In this document: in pieces, positions 1 through 14,500 of the stretch | Layout of the letters: each line of letters opens with the position of its first letter | Position numbering within the stretch: position 1 is the first letter of the stretch | Origin: Liolophura sinensis | Taxonomy: Eukaryota > Mollusca > Polyplacophora > Chitonida > Chitonidae | Length of the DNA stretch: 64,000 nucleotides | Direction: 5' to 3' | NCBI RefSeq assembly: GCF_032854445.1 | Contig: NC_088302.1 | Span: forward strand, 35,342,191-35,406,190 | Made by a program: the position numbers and the translations under genes | The notes under the pieces: model-generated | Seen by the model: only the letters and a program-made list of their open reading frames with translations | The model's database searches: none | Told to the model about the DNA's origin: nothing

Positions 1-39
1 ATAGCAGTAATTAATCTGGGGGAAATACATGTACCCTGT

Positions 40-260
40 ACTGTAATTCTTCAACCTTTTCCCATGTTTGCAAGATGTTTAATGAAACATATTCTGAAGG
101 CATTATTCTATGTAGATTGATCATACTTTTTATGAAGCCTTGAAATTGGCCAACCCAACCAGTGTAGTTTTATCTCCAAATTGAGAATGAGCATAAAAGG
201 TGCTGAAAGTTGCTCTTTATGTGAAAAAAGTTTAAGGAAATTGGGTAATGTAAATCAGAT
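40..260. repeat. Dispersed repeat copy A (pairs with 16773-16990)
   Basis: The segment beginning TAATTCTTCAACCTTTT is repeated with moderate divergence at 16773-16990. Both copies share, in the same order, a TGTTTGCAAG block, a GAAGCC-TGAAATT block and a GCTGAAAGTTGCTCTTT-like block. Both lie in STIM introns. No terminal inverted repeats or coding capacity seen; class unknown. Confidence 0.7.
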
Positions 261-1439
261 GTCCTGGGGTTCATCTGCTGTTGTAATAAGTGTGATGTAT
301 GCTAATGTAGATGGCGCTAACAACAGTCTGGCATCGGGGCAGATACCCACACCAGCCCATTTTCACAAAACTGTCTCTGTCACTGTTTGTTACATTTGTC
401 ATATATTATATTATCACTTGCAAAGAAGAGTATTCATCGTTTAAATTGGATCGAGAAATTTTGTGAAAGTGGTTGTTGTTTTGTTATTATTAGCTTCTTC
501 AGTTAGTAAAGTCCAGTTTTCTGGATCATAGATGTCACAGAATTGTTAAGTCTTATGTCACTTCAACTTTTCCCAAAACAACTAAATTACATGAATTCCA
601 GTTTTAGAGCCATCCAGCCAGTGTATTGACTGGTATAGCCATGGTAGCTCTGGTCATGTGATTGTGTTTAAGTACCCTATTTCCTCTAAAATGTGAGGAC
701 ACCTGGTCTGCTTATTTTAGGCAATATATATTTGATTATATCAGGAATATTGAGTTCCTTTTTTCTCACATGGTTAGACAACACTACTAATATCTGTCCC
801 AAATTTTAGAAGAATTATGGTAAATAAATAACCACCTTGGTGGCCAAGTGACTTGATACATTCATCAAATGGAGGCTGGCATGTTACAGATGTATTCTCT
901 GTGGTATCCATAATGCTACATGTAACCCAGGTCATCTCAATTCTGAGACACTCCATGTCATATGCTTTTGGATGCATCTTTATTAAAGAAGTATGTGAAG
1001 TATTCTGAAATACCTGTAGTGTGGATATAATAGTGGCAGCTATAGGGTAGTACTCAGAATCGGTTCTCTTAGGCATTCCTTGCTCTTGGGTGCTGTATAT
1101 CATAGACTTTAACAGATGATCTGTAAGAAACACAGTGGCACATATGAATGGGGCTGCAGCAAATTCAGTGGACATTGTCACACAGATATACTATTCATAG
1201 CTACTGCGGGTAAGCAGAAGATACAGCCAGCTACTTGAACATAAAAATCTGACTTACACCAGAAAGTGATTTTATACATACAGTGTAGGTTGAAAATTTT
1301 TTTTTTAAAATTTGTATTGCTTTGTCTTCTTGTGTCAACAGTTTTTATTCTTACGATTTAAAACGTAGTGTCCATGTTTAGCTGAAGTGAAAAAATTGTT
1401 TTGTGAAATCAGCCTTATATGTTTTTTTTTTCTTTTTGG

Positions 1440-1640
1440 CTTGCCCATCCTGGTATAGGAGCACAGTTCTCACCATAACCAATTTTACTGTGACCAGTGA
1501 GGTCACTTGTTCAAATCTAACCATTGCAGCTTTGAGTTAGGAAAATGTACATGTACGTTTTGAGGGTGTGTGGTTTTGTATGAGTTTGCATGGTTTATAT
1601 CTCCGTAAGCCCACCCTACTTTTCTTGTTAAAATCTTATT
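1440..1640 (+). repeat. tRNA-SINE-like segment, diverged
   Basis: A B-box-like TTGTTCAAATCTAACC is followed by a CTTTGAGTTAGGAAAATGTA block. Almost the same order recurs at 21540-21640 (TTGTTTGAATCCAGTT, then ACTTTAAGTTAGGAGA). Likely an old tRNA-derived SINE family; ends are not clear. Confidence 0.4.
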
Positions 1641-2593
1641 TTCAATGGATTGTATAAACATAAAAACAAAACTTGAAAATCATCTAATTTGTGGAAAATG
1701 TGGACTATCCCAGCAATTTCTCCTGTTGAAGACATATTTACATAATCGGAAAATCAAAATCAGACAATATGAAAACTGAATTTTCAGTTTTATTTTTTTT
1801 ACTTTTTCTTTTTTTTACTTTTTTAGTTTTGGCTCGACTGTAAGACACAAAATAAAATTGGTGTCACCTTGTAAATGCAAATTTTGTAATACCAGTTATT
1901 ACCTGTTTGCGCATTGCATAGATTTATAACATGTATTTATAGCAGTGCAGGTAGGAACAAAATATGGCCTGTAGGCACACCTGTGACTTCACTTTGCTTG
2001 TTTACTGTCTAAAGAGTGTCGTGAAGAAATTTGAGCATCCTGCTTTCCATTGTCATGTTTACTGCACCTGAGCGTCGTCGTCTCTCTGATGGTAATCCCT
2101 GTTAGTGCCAATACGATCAACCACTCTAGTGAGAATGGTTGAAACCTTCAACAATCATTTCATTATCTTTTGATGCTCAGCCATGGTATACAAGATCACC
2201 ATTAACATTTGTTTTCTTTCTGTCTTGCTTTGTGATTTTTCTGGGGGGTTTTTTGTTGTTTTTTTTTTCTTTACTGTGACAAACAGCTCCATCGGTCACT
2301 TGGTCTGTTGATCTGTAAAATGTTTGACATTCTGTCTTTTAACATGGGCCATTGACCAGAAGCTTAACTGCATGACCACATCAAGTTTTTGCAGGACGTT
2401 GCATTCAACTATTGCATACATATATGTGCAGTTGAGTCCCTGTAAAAGGATCATTTAAATATATTCATGTATTTACATGTTTATTGCATTATTGCTTTTC
2501 AGAAAACCAGTTTCTATGTTCGTTTGAAAAGTATGCTAGTTTATTTGTAATACAAGGTTAGAAAATAACTTTAGTCTCTTTTTGCTATTTCAG

Positions 2594-5500
2594 ACTTGCC
2601 ACGAACACCCATCATTATATCAGTGGAGTTCTGGGGATTAAGAACCCTGTGCACAAACAGAAGCTGTCTGTCAAAGCTATGGATGTTGTTTTGTTCGGGC
2701 CTCCAAAAAGTAAGACCCACGTGTTTTTGTTTTTTTTTCTGATGCGTGTCTTGTCTTCAACACTACTGACAGCATTGATGTGACTATGTTCATTATGTAT
2801 TGTGCATGGGTATGTTAAGATTCGAATTTGGTGCACTCTGTCTAAGCAAAATATGGTATGTTTAACAGGTAAGATACATTATTAGGGCTGAAGATGAATT
2901 GAGTGCCAGCTGATCTACACAAGGTTTTACATCAATTTCTGTCTAATGTGGGACTTGGTGATTTTTTTTTTTTTTTTTTTTTTTTTCTGCAGAAGCGCAC
3001 AGTTACATAAAGGACGTGGCTGTAGTGGCGTCTCTAGTCATAGCGTTAGGGGGTTGCTGGTTTGCCTACGCTCAACACAAATACTCGCAAAACAACGTCA
3101 AGCGCATGATGAAGGATATGGAGTCACTACAGAAGGCTGAGGAGTCACTCATTGAGATGCAAAACAAGTAAGTGTCAATTTGTCAAAAAATAGGTAAATG
3201 TGGTGTTGCATGTGATTGAAGACGTCAAGCCAGGATTGCCGATACAATGGCATGTCATTTAAAACTGACATTTGGTCATGCTTTGGACACATAGTAATGC
3301 AGATATGAAAAGTTTAGAGCAGGAATGAATGTGCTCCCCGATTACCAAATCTTGCTCTGCCACGCTGTACGGTAGATATCAAACCAAGGCAGTGTGCCAG
3401 CTTGAATGCTTTACCTGGATGCCATGTTGTCCTGCTTGGTCAGAGAATAACATAGACATGAAGCCAAAAGGGGTATAACCAAGTATACATCTCCTTTACA
3501 TTGTCAGGCTTCATGTCCAGGAAAGATGTTCATGTAACTCCAGTACAGATGCTGAAGGGAAAACATTTCCTGATCGTAATGTTGCCTTGCATGACCACAC
3601 AGAAAGACAGTGCCGAGCCCTCCACCCATAAAACTGGCCAATGTTGTACTTCGGGTTTCATTGGACAGTAACGGCTATATATTCCCATATCCTACAGTTG
3701 ATACTATATGCACCTGTTGACTAGATTATCTCTGTTTGTTCAGCTGTGAAAACAGATCTTGATGTCATTTATTGGTATCAAATGTTTCTTTCCCAATTCA
3801 TCATGATGACATCACATTAAAGGCAGTATGACTATACAATTGAAACTGATACATTGTAACAGTGTAGACGTTACACTACAATCCATTCCTGATGTTACGC
3901 TATAATCAATTCCTCACGTAACAATGGCTCAATGTTCTGCTTCTCACTAGTGCCCCCTCACGGGTTTAAAAAATTTTTCCGCCTCCCCATTGATGAGTTT
4001 ATTGCTAGTTTTTTAGATTGAGTGCAATAGGAAGGTTCTGACCACGTATATTTCCGTGTCCTTTCACTGAGTAAACTTGTAACTGATATTATCAAGCATA
4101 GGTACTGCTTACCAATTTATGTGGTAAAGTTGTTGATAGGATTGTAATATAGACATCTGTGTGATAGAATTCATTGTTATTATGAGAGCATAGTGTCAGT
4201 GCAACTGTACTGGGTTGACCCAGTCTGTATTGATCAGATATTTATCATAGTGACAATGGATGAGTTCAAGTGACAAAGCTTTCTCCTGCCCTCTAGTGCC
4301 TTTTGGAGTAGTGAAAACAGAAACAAAATGTTAGTCATAATGGAAATAGTAAGTGCATATACCAGTCAGTGCAGCTGTGTTCTCAGCTCTTTGAATTAGT
4401 AGCATTTGTAAAGGCAACTAGTGTATTTGCCCAGTGTAGTGTACTGGGCACATAATGGTCAGAAAATGTTAATTTTATTGCTGACTATATTTCTCCACTG
4501 GTTGAGATATCACCTTATATGTACCTTGGAAATAATCCATCTTGCTGAGATTAAATGAATTCTCTTATCGGGCAAAATGAGTAACTTACATGGAATGATG
4601 GACGGAGTTTTGGGTCATATACAGTAAATCCTAATGTAGTACTGAAATACTCTAAATGACCTTACATTTCGCCCCTGACAAACGTGTGCATTTTCCTTGG
4701 TCCTGAGAGTTTTGTTGAGTTTAGAAAGGCATTTTGAGGTTTGCTTGCAACATGGGATGCTATTCCAGTGGAAAATTGTAAGTTTCAGCACCAAAAATAA
4801 TATTTTGTGACATTTATTTGCTTCTAAAAATGCACTTTTGTGGATGAAATTTTTAGGGTCATTTAGGATATTTGTGTGTATTAAGATATCCAAGAATTAT
4901 ACATGAATGTGTTCTCATCAAGTCATTTTCAGTTAGTCTGATAATACAGCTCCACTGCTTAACTATTGTTTATTATCATGAAGTACAAAATGACTGTATT
5001 AATTATGCCAGAGTAAATAGGTTTTGTATAGGGAATCATGTGGGAAGTTTACAAATTAGATCCCAATGATGATTTCACCATTATTACCAGTGTATATCTG
5101 GTCCTCGATGAATTGATTGCCAGAGATGATTAAACCCTTGTGGCACACCTTCTATCCGAAGGCTTATTACCTGGTCTCTCCCTGTACATCCTCACTAATT
5201 TGCTTCAGGCTTATTTGTTTGCTGGCACCCCAGGAGATGGGTCCCCCCCCCCCCCCACATCCATGTACCTATCATACGTGCCTTGCTGAGTCGAGTCTCA
5301 CAATTGATTTCATACCCGTCTACAGTTGTTGGATGAACATACCCTGTATACATACAGATGTATTACGTGTATGTACACGTGTACATGTAGAATGTGTACA
5401 TTTGTAGTGTACATGTAGAATGTGTACGTGCACATGTAGAATGTGTACATGTACATGTAGAATGTGTACATGTAGAATGTGTACAATTGGGTAGTTTATA

Positions 5501-8500
5501 CACAAGAAATTCTAGTACATGTAGGTCATGTAAGACAATGGGGAACTGGTAAAACTCCTTCTCGCCTGTGTCAAGACAGCTGTGCGCTTATTTGTTCTTT
5601 CCTTTAGTACGTCACAACTATCGGCATTTTATGTGCTCATAAAACATACATCAAGTGCACAGGCATTGCAACATTACAGAAGAAAATGCTGCATTCTACA
5701 GTCATTTGGACCATCTGTGTGGCTCGCCCTCTAGTCTCCCATTGTGATGAATTCTGGTGCTGTTGAAAGATACAGTGCGAGATACATGTACATGTACAGT
5801 GTGTTCACATGGGGACCCAAATACATGCATACATGTTTGATTGTTACCTCTAGCCCAAATTTGTCTACAAGAATTGTCAAAGCCATCGCAGTCTGTCTGT
5901 CCCACTGTCCGTAATAATATCCTTTACAAACACTCTCTTTCAATCCCTTTTGAACATTGGTGCACCAGGTAGACAACCAACTTCTGGCAATTTATACTAA
6001 CAAACTTTCCTAAGTGTGACCTATAGATGTGCACACCATAAAGCTATGGAAGACAAGTGGCCTCTATTAGCCCTTCTGACAGTGAGAGTAAATTTAGACA
6101 TACAGTATAAGATATATTATTGGAATGTTGCTGACAAAAGTTAACAGCATGTTCGTTGGATCAGTCAAACAGTATGCACAAATCGTTTATATTGTAATGG
6201 AAATCTTCTTGGACAGTTGCAATGTTTTCCTTTGATTTGCAGGCTGGAAAAAGCAGAACAAGAACAGCTATCTGTGAGCCGAGAAAAGAAAAACCTGGAG
6301 GAAAAATACAGAGATGAGATAGAGGCAGCTAAAGTAAGTCTCAGATAATGAATTAGGCTCAGGTGAATTAGGCTTTAAGAATTTTAAAACTCTGGTTATC
6401 GTGGGAGTACATTCGTCTTTAATTTGATCAATTTTCACTGTGCTGGTAAATTGAAAGAAAGGTAGATACCAACACGTGCCGGCTTCCAATAAATGTCGCA
6501 TTGATACGTGCTATCACATTGGCTGTGTCTTTCCTGTGGGCCAATGAGTGAGGCTCTAACAAATTGTGAACTGTATACAAGAACGCATTGGCCATTAGAC
6601 AGCTATGTCATTCATCAAGAATTAATGACTGGCTCCGATAATGGTGAATTTATATGTTTTGCATTAAGTGAGTGAGTGCTTGGGGTTTAACATGGTATGT
6701 TTTGCATTGATCTGCTCAAAAGGTGACAGGCCACTTAGCCAGTTCATTAAAAGTACTCATCATTGCGAGAACTAACTTAGTGGCATCTTGTGTCTTCGAG
6801 TACTGCTCATGGTAGGTGGTGAAATAATGCTCTTACATAGTTATAATCATCCCCCATTGTTTTAATCTCTGATCCAAATTACTTAGAGTAACGACATCAC
6901 AGGAAACAGAAAAGGATTAAAGCCACCCTTGATTATACCTGGTGGACGTGCTTGAGTTATTTAAGCCATATAGGAAAATTAAACAGTTTCCGCGAATAAT
7001 GGGTACCATAGTGCATGTGTTAAGTTCTTAGATAATATACAGGGATAGGATAGAAGCAGCATTAACATTAAGCTTGAGGGTACAAGAACGAACTAATATT
7101 ACAGTGCTTTGTTTTGATTTGTTTTCCTCACATCAGATCCGTTAGATCAGTGTGGACCCAGTAGGGAGACTGATAATAGGTACAAGCAGATCTTAGATGG
7201 TGTTTAGGAGTGGGACATAGAAACAGCAGTATTGAGTCTTTAGACATTGTACAGAAAAGAGGCTTTTGATCAGTATAACAGCAGTAACAGTAAATCTGAG
7301 GTTTATCACTATGGTAATAACTGTAACAGTAAGCCTGAGGTTTATCACAGTGACAAAGGTGTAATGGTACATCTGGGGTTTGTCACTGATAAAAGCTGTC
7401 ACTTACAGTTTTACTGAAACGAAACCGCTGAAGGAACCATACAGCATGCAAATCTCAGTCCCAGCATTCCCAGCATTCCCAGTTAGATGTGTTCTTAGCC
7501 TATCCATGATGTTGATCACCAAGCAGAGTGGAAGATCACCAGTTTTATAGGCTTGAGCTTGACCTTACTTGGGATTGAACCCCTGCCTAGACTTACAAGA
7601 CCCCTGAGCTGTTGACCACAATGTGTGGTGATAAAAGCATGTTTAGGTATTGTAGGTGGAGTTTTGCGACTGCCCGAAGACCTTCTAGATGTGATTAAAG
7701 ACTATGGTACATTTGTTTGAATGCAGATTTGAGGTAATTAATTCCTGGATACAGATGATGAGATAAATTAATCAGGTGTATTGTAGAAATCTTTAGTTAG
7801 AAGGATTGTTGGTATTTCAGGCTGAAGCAGAGCGGTTAAAAAATGCTAGAGAAGGAAGTCTAGAAGAAATGTCGCGGTTAAAGTTGGCGGAAGAAGAACT
7901 AAAACAGGTAAATTTTATTTGTGTAAACCTTATGATTTACAATAAAACATTATGATGTTCAAGGTTTGCCTGTTTACATGATTATTTCATTGTTTGCTTA
8001 TTTTTTTGTTTCTTTGTGAACACAATTTCCAGTAGTGTATGAGTTCTCAACACTATAGAGTGCCTAAAGTACACTTTACATGTATATTGTCTAAATTCTT
8101 TGGGATAGAACATTTTGGACTTTATTATCACCAGTGCAGCGGCCGATTCCTCAAAGCTTATTATTCGTCTTTAGAAAGTAAAAAGTTTGTCCCCACATCA
8201 ATGTTATCTTAAGACAAATATTTCCAAATTTCAACTTCCTGTTCCAAAAACTAAGTTTTGTGATGAGATTTTGTGTGTTTCAAATTTTGACTTCAGTCAG
8301 AAATGGCATTGTTGACTTGTTATAGTATCATGTACATCTACTCAGGTGATGATGTGATGACAGATGTTGGGGAATAAAAGAAAAAGATGCAATCAATAAT
8401 TCCATTTGTTCAGTTAGCTACGTGTACTAGCATTTCTAATAATTACAGCAGCTGAAGCTCATTTATTTTTGATCATTTAATAAAAACCACTGTTTTGTTT

Positions 8501-11500
8501 TGGTTTGTATATTTGCTGTGAGAATTATTTATACCGAATTGCCTCCAGGTGCGATCAGCCTTAAAACGAGCAGAGAAGGAAATAGAGTCACGAGAGGCAG
8601 GAGCCCCGTCGGAACTTCAACCATACTTACAATTAACCCACGAGATAGAACTAATGCATTACCATGCCAAGCGCCATGCAGCAGAACGCCAGCTCATATC
8701 AGCCAGAGAGGAGGTAACTCATGTAGGGCCATCATGTTAACACGTAACTCATTGAAATATACCTTAAATTGTTTTTTTATTTTTATTCAGAAATAAGTTT
8801 GCTTTGATCGTCAACCTCTATTATTGAGTAATTATTCAATCCCAGGACATGTTCAAGTGTAAATTCAGTGAGATAAACAGGTAAACAACAGTTTTTACAC
8901 AATCTTAATTTGTGTGCAGATAAAAAGGAATTTGGAAATTTCAAATTTGTTTGGTCCTTGATTGAAACATTGCTATGTGGCATACATACATACATGTATA
9001 ATAGTTTTGGTTATGGTATATTAAGAAATGTTTAGTGTTGTTTGGTATATTTATCCACCAGTGTGAGCGAATTCGTAAGAAGAGAAACACAGTGATGGGA
9101 GCGATGAGAATGGCGCACAGTAACTCCATGGATGAAATTGATCAGAGGATAGCCAATGCGAGGTAAGGATGCAGTTACCATGGCAACCAGGCAGAGATAA
9201 GAGAGATGAGTTTCCAGATCCCTGTGATAGTTGTCCAGCTAACTGAAAAATGTTGTTGAAAATAGAAACCTTCAGGTGGCATCACAGTTGGATTTATCAT
9301 AGATTTATGCACTTGGTATTGATCATCTCTGATGAGGAACCACTTGTCATTATTGGAAACTTGTGGGCGCGGTTTCTACACACCTTCAAGCTTCCCATGC
9401 CTGTTTTGATTCTCCTTGACTCCAAACTGCCCACTGTATTTGACCTAAAATTTCTACAGTGGCTTAAGTGACTTATTTTGCCAGTGTTTAAGTGACTCAT
9501 TTTTGCCTGATTCTGAGAATTCTTAAAGGATTAAGTGTCCAGATTGGTTATTTATTCATAATTAGCTACCCCTGTATATATTGTTAAGTTGAGTGTAAAA
9601 AAAAATATTGAAAAAGGTACATGAAGCAGACAGAAGGAAAGAATAGTAAATATTAAATCTGATATATGCACGAAATTTAGGCGTTAAAGCTATAGCTTAC
9701 CAGCCCACATTGTCATTGAAGTAGCTAAATCTGGATTCTTTTATAATATATGTTTAGTATGTTTGGAAGATAGAGTGATATCCTGCTAGAAAAATATGAG
9801 TTTCATTTTCAAAAGATTTTAAAGACAAATACACTTTAGTCAAGGGAAGTTATATATCAGGTAATTTTTTTCACATAATAGGTCACATAAGGGTCATAAA
9901 GCTGTGGTGGTGTAGTGGATAGAGTGTCTGCCTGATGAATGCTAGATCTAGAGTTCAATCCAGAATCAAGTCGCATGCAAGATTTTAAAATAGATATTCG
10001 TGGTACTACCGTGCTTGGAATTCAGCACAAGAAGAATGGGCAAAGAACTGGACGGCCGGTGTCGACATTCTTTTTTAGAACATTGAATTTTCTCTGGTTC
10101 GCTTAGCTATTGTGGAAGGAAAGAGATTTTTTATAGCAATATAACATTCCAGTGTAATTTCTTCTAATGATGTCTGTAGCATCTGGCTTTATCACGTGAT
10201 AATACTGCAGGAATTCATGTTTGTGAAACTTGCAGCCAACAAGAAAAGTAACAAACTACAATTTCATTCAATTAACTACTGAGAAACAAAAAACACAAAC
10301 CCAAAAACATAATGGGCCAGGAATAATAATGATGTCTAATTTCCAAGACTGGACTTGTATGCACGGTGCCAATTATGTAAAACTGTTTGTAATGCTAGTA
10401 AACCTAATGTCAGTACTTTCCATGACGTGCCAGCAGTTTCTCTTTGCCATGTATTTAGAACAGGTGGTATTTATCTGTGCCCAGTGGTTGAATGATAATT
10501 TTGTCTACCTAGCCATTAGCACCTGCTTCCACATGCCAGTATTAACAAGGGTCTTTTCTCACTGTTGTCCAGGATACTGATTTGAAACTGTATGCTGAGG
10601 CAATTTATTTATTTGATTGGTGCTTTACACCATACTCAAGAATATTTCCCTCATACAAAGGCGGCCAGCATTATGGTGGGAGGAAACCGGGCAGAGCCCA
10701 GAGACAATACATGTACTCTTAATTCTTCAGACTTTTCAACCGCCTCCATGACCTATATTTTGAAACATTCTGAGAGAACTATGGGGTGTAGAGAAATAAT
10801 TTGCACAGTTCCCTGGAGCTTGTATCTTTAGTGACACAAGCAAATCATTTTAGTGTCATTTTCATAATAAGTGTGTGAATAAATTTCCACTGCAAAAGGT
10901 GCTATAGAGGTTGAAAAGATGAAAGATTTGCCGTATGTACAATACAGTTTGTATTACAAAACCTCTGTCTGAGCGTTCATCTGTGTACCATTCCCTATGT
11001 GTACATGTACTGCTGGGATATGAATGGCTTGTTTGTTTTGACACCTGTGTAAACACAAACACCCATTCTGATTCCCATGTCAGCAATTAGCACAGGTTTA
11101 TTAGAGGTGCTTATCACTCGGAAAAGGCAGTACATGTAGTTGATTTGATGCCACATATTCAAAACAACCTGTTGTTGTTGTGTTATATACATGTAGATAC
11201 ATATGTGTATATGTACACACAAATTATATTTGTATAAATGAAGATTTAGGGGAAAAAACTGGTTTTCTTTTCATGAAATTAGCGTAACACCTTTATGTCT
11301 ATCTACGCAACACCTAAAGTGGTATACACCTATATGCATTAAGACAGTTTTAACTGTCAAGTTTCAAAAAACAATGGTGTGATTTGTTCTATCTTACTTG
11401 TAGTCTCCTCCAAACATTAGGTTTTTTTTCCAGGGAATTTTTTTTTTCGCTGTCTAGTAGCTGTATAATGTATCGCATTAATGTGCCCTGTACATATATC

Positions 11501-14500
11501 TACTTTTAGAATTCCATATTTTTGCTAATGAGTAGAATTTAGTCTATGGTAAAAGAATGCTTGCCAACATTTGAGTTCATCCCATGTCACATGTATAGTG
11601 TTATTTAACCATATCATCTACACTTTTCATTTTCGCATGTGTTCTTTGATGCCTATCTGAGTGAGTTTTGGAGGTGTATTCATTGTTCATTGTTCAACTG
11701 TTTGTTTGTTTTTCTTTCTTTTTTTTTTTTTCCAAAAACCTGTCCAAATCTTCAACAGGAAGCCATTTGCGCAGATTTTTGTATGTGGAATCATAACTTG
11801 ACAAATGTATGTTACACGTACAGTTTGTGATACTACTAAATGTTTCAAATTATTCTGTTTTTATGTTTTGTTTTTATAAAGAACTTCGATGTAGACATAT
11901 GTATACATGTATAAATTGATGGAAAGATCATGTAGTATACCGTACTCGGAAACTGGAGTTACCCTCACCCTTCACCTGGTACTTGAACTAACTAATTTAC
12001 ATAACCTAATGCCATGTTTACTTTACTGAGTGAACATTGATTTATTTCTAATTATCAGTGTTGTGAAGGGACTGGTAGATACTGGTAGGTAGAAGTCCTG
12101 AAAGTTTCACTTCCGTATTCTTTCAGAAAATGTGTCAAGTCCTTCTGTCTGTGTGTGTCTGAACCTTATACCTGTACATCATACATGAGATTAACTCTTA
12201 TCTGCTTTACTCTGGCACTGGATAATGTCAAGCCACTTCACTACACAGGTGGTAACTAGTGGAGTACACCAGTGACCTGTCTAATGTAGGGTCTTCTGTC
12301 ACTGATGGGGCTGTTGTTCTTACCTTACAGCTCTATATAAAGCCAGCTAGGTTAGAGTCTCAGTCAAAATTACACATGTAGCTGTTGCATTAACTTTGTG
12401 AAATACATGGTTCTATTTTTCTAGTACAAACTGTAGTAAAAATCACTGCTAACATGTACATGTACTTCGAAATAAGAACTTTTTTTTAAGGCTATCAGTG
12501 AAAATTTTATAAGAAAAAATTCCCTGGGATGGCCAGTTTTTGGTTTTGGTGTAACGTTCAGGAATGTAAACTCCAATGATCTCCTGTTTTTCAAAAGCAT
12601 ATCTACAATTTGTATGTTTCATGATTATTATTCTTTTTAGAGAGTTAGTTTTGGGAAATTCCAGAAAGTGAACAAATTTGGAATATTGTCTTGAAGGAAA
12701 CAGTTGAAAACAGTTGTCAAATTCAGGATAGATTGCTGGAAAGTACTTTCCAGCCTGCATGGACCTTGCTGTTTTCCCCTCAGATATAAATACAAGTCAC
12801 AAATCCATTTCAGAACAAGAAAAATTGGCAGTTGTGTAGGATTTCGTCTCTTTTCCATTTGATATGTGAATGAACGATGTTTAAAAATTAAGCCCATGTA
12901 AAAAAAGAGGATGTCCAAAACTGTGGTAGACCATCAGACAGAAAGTACAAACCACTAAATAGAGATGCAGCAAAGCAGCTAGGCAACCAATTTATTTCTT
13001 TGATTGGTAACTAGCAATCAAAACTGCACATATGTACATGTCTGCCTGTCAAGTACATGTATGCTGAACATTCAGTTAACCTGTGCCATTCATGTTGGTA
13101 CATCTTAATAGGTGTGCACTTTATATTCTGTTCACTGTTCATCATGATTTGTGCGTTCATCTTGAGAAAGTCTAAATCACCTTACAGGAGAGGGTGATAA
13201 TGATGTATGTGATGTGAATACAATGATGATCATCATCATGATCATGATCTGTGCGTTCGTGTTCACAGGGTAGTCCATGAGAAAGTCTAAATCACCTTAC
13301 AGGAGAGGTGATAATGATGTATGTGATGTGAATATAATGATGGTGATCATCATCATGATCTGTGCGTTCGTGTTCACAGGTCAGCCTTGAGAAAGTCTGA
13401 ATCACCTTACAGGAGAGGTGATGATGATGTATGTGATATGAAGATAAATGATGATGATCATCATCATGATCTGTGCGTTCGTGTTCACAGGTCAGCCCTT
13501 GAGAAAGTCTAAATCACCTTACAGGAGAGGTGATGATGATGTATGTGATGTGAATACAATGATGATGATCATCATCATGTTCTGTGCGTTCGTGTTCACA
13601 GGTCAGCCCTTGAGAAAGTCTGAATCACCTTACAGGGAGAGGTGATGATGATGTATATGATGTGGAATACCAATGATCATGATCATCATCATGATCTGTG
13701 AGTTCAGTGTTCATAGGTCAGCCCTTGAGAAAGTCTAAATCAACTTACAGGAGAGGTGATGATGATGTATGTGATGTGAATACAATGATGATGATCATTA
13801 TCATGATCTGTGCGTTCGTGTTCACAGGGCAGCCCTTGAGAATGTCTAAATCACCTTACAGGAGAGGTTGATAATGATGTATGTGATGTGAATACAATGA
13901 TGATGATCATCATCATGATCTGTGCGTTCGTGTTCACAGGGCAGCCCTTGAGAAAGTCTAAATCACCTTACAGGAGAGGTGATGATGATGTATGTGATGT
14001 GAATACAATGATGATCATCATCATGATCCGTGCGTTCGTGTTCACAGGTCAGCCCTTGAGAAAGTCTAAATCACCTTACAGGAGAGGTGATAATGATGTA
14101 TGTGATGTGAATACAATGATAATGATCATGTTCTATTTGTTTGTGTTCACAGGGCAGCCCTTGAGGAAGTTAGAATCACATTACAGGAGCGATTGCACCG
14201 CTGGGGCTTCCTATAGAACACCTCTGTGGCTTCTCCATCGTAACAAACCCAGGGCTATCCGCTCTCTGTGGCCTGTTACAGAGAAGTGTCACCCCGTCAG
14301 GCACTGTAGCCTATGGTAAGGGCAAGGAGCTTTCACAGAGTTAACTCCCTGTATATTAGTGTGTACAGTATTTTGTGTTTTCATTGGAAACGATTTTCAT
14401 GTTTCTCTGTGTGTAGAAGTCATCATGTAAACTGCCCTCATGTGAAGTTATTGTTGCTTTATGTCGTAATTATCATCCACTCATCACCACAACGTGTGTG

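Larger units (their letters stand above)
1..2593. other. STIM intron (left edge of window)
   Basis: There is no recognisable exon before the STIM exon that starts at 2594, so this stretch reads as the intron preceding it; earlier STIM exons (signal peptide, EF hands, most of SAM) must lie to the left. It contains one copy of a dispersed repeat (40-260) and a weak tRNA-SINE-like segment near 1440-1640. It also contains a 135-codon antisense open frame (774-1181) that resembles no family I know. Confidence 0.6.

Noticed and set aside
13200-14130. CRISPR-like regular repeats
   Set aside because: Repeat units are contiguous tandem copies with no unique spacers, in a eukaryotic intron.
13448-14319. 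Open frames with FVFTGQPLRKSKSPYR-like repeats
   Set aside because: Out-of-frame translation of the STIM exon-edge array; the true exon frame is different.
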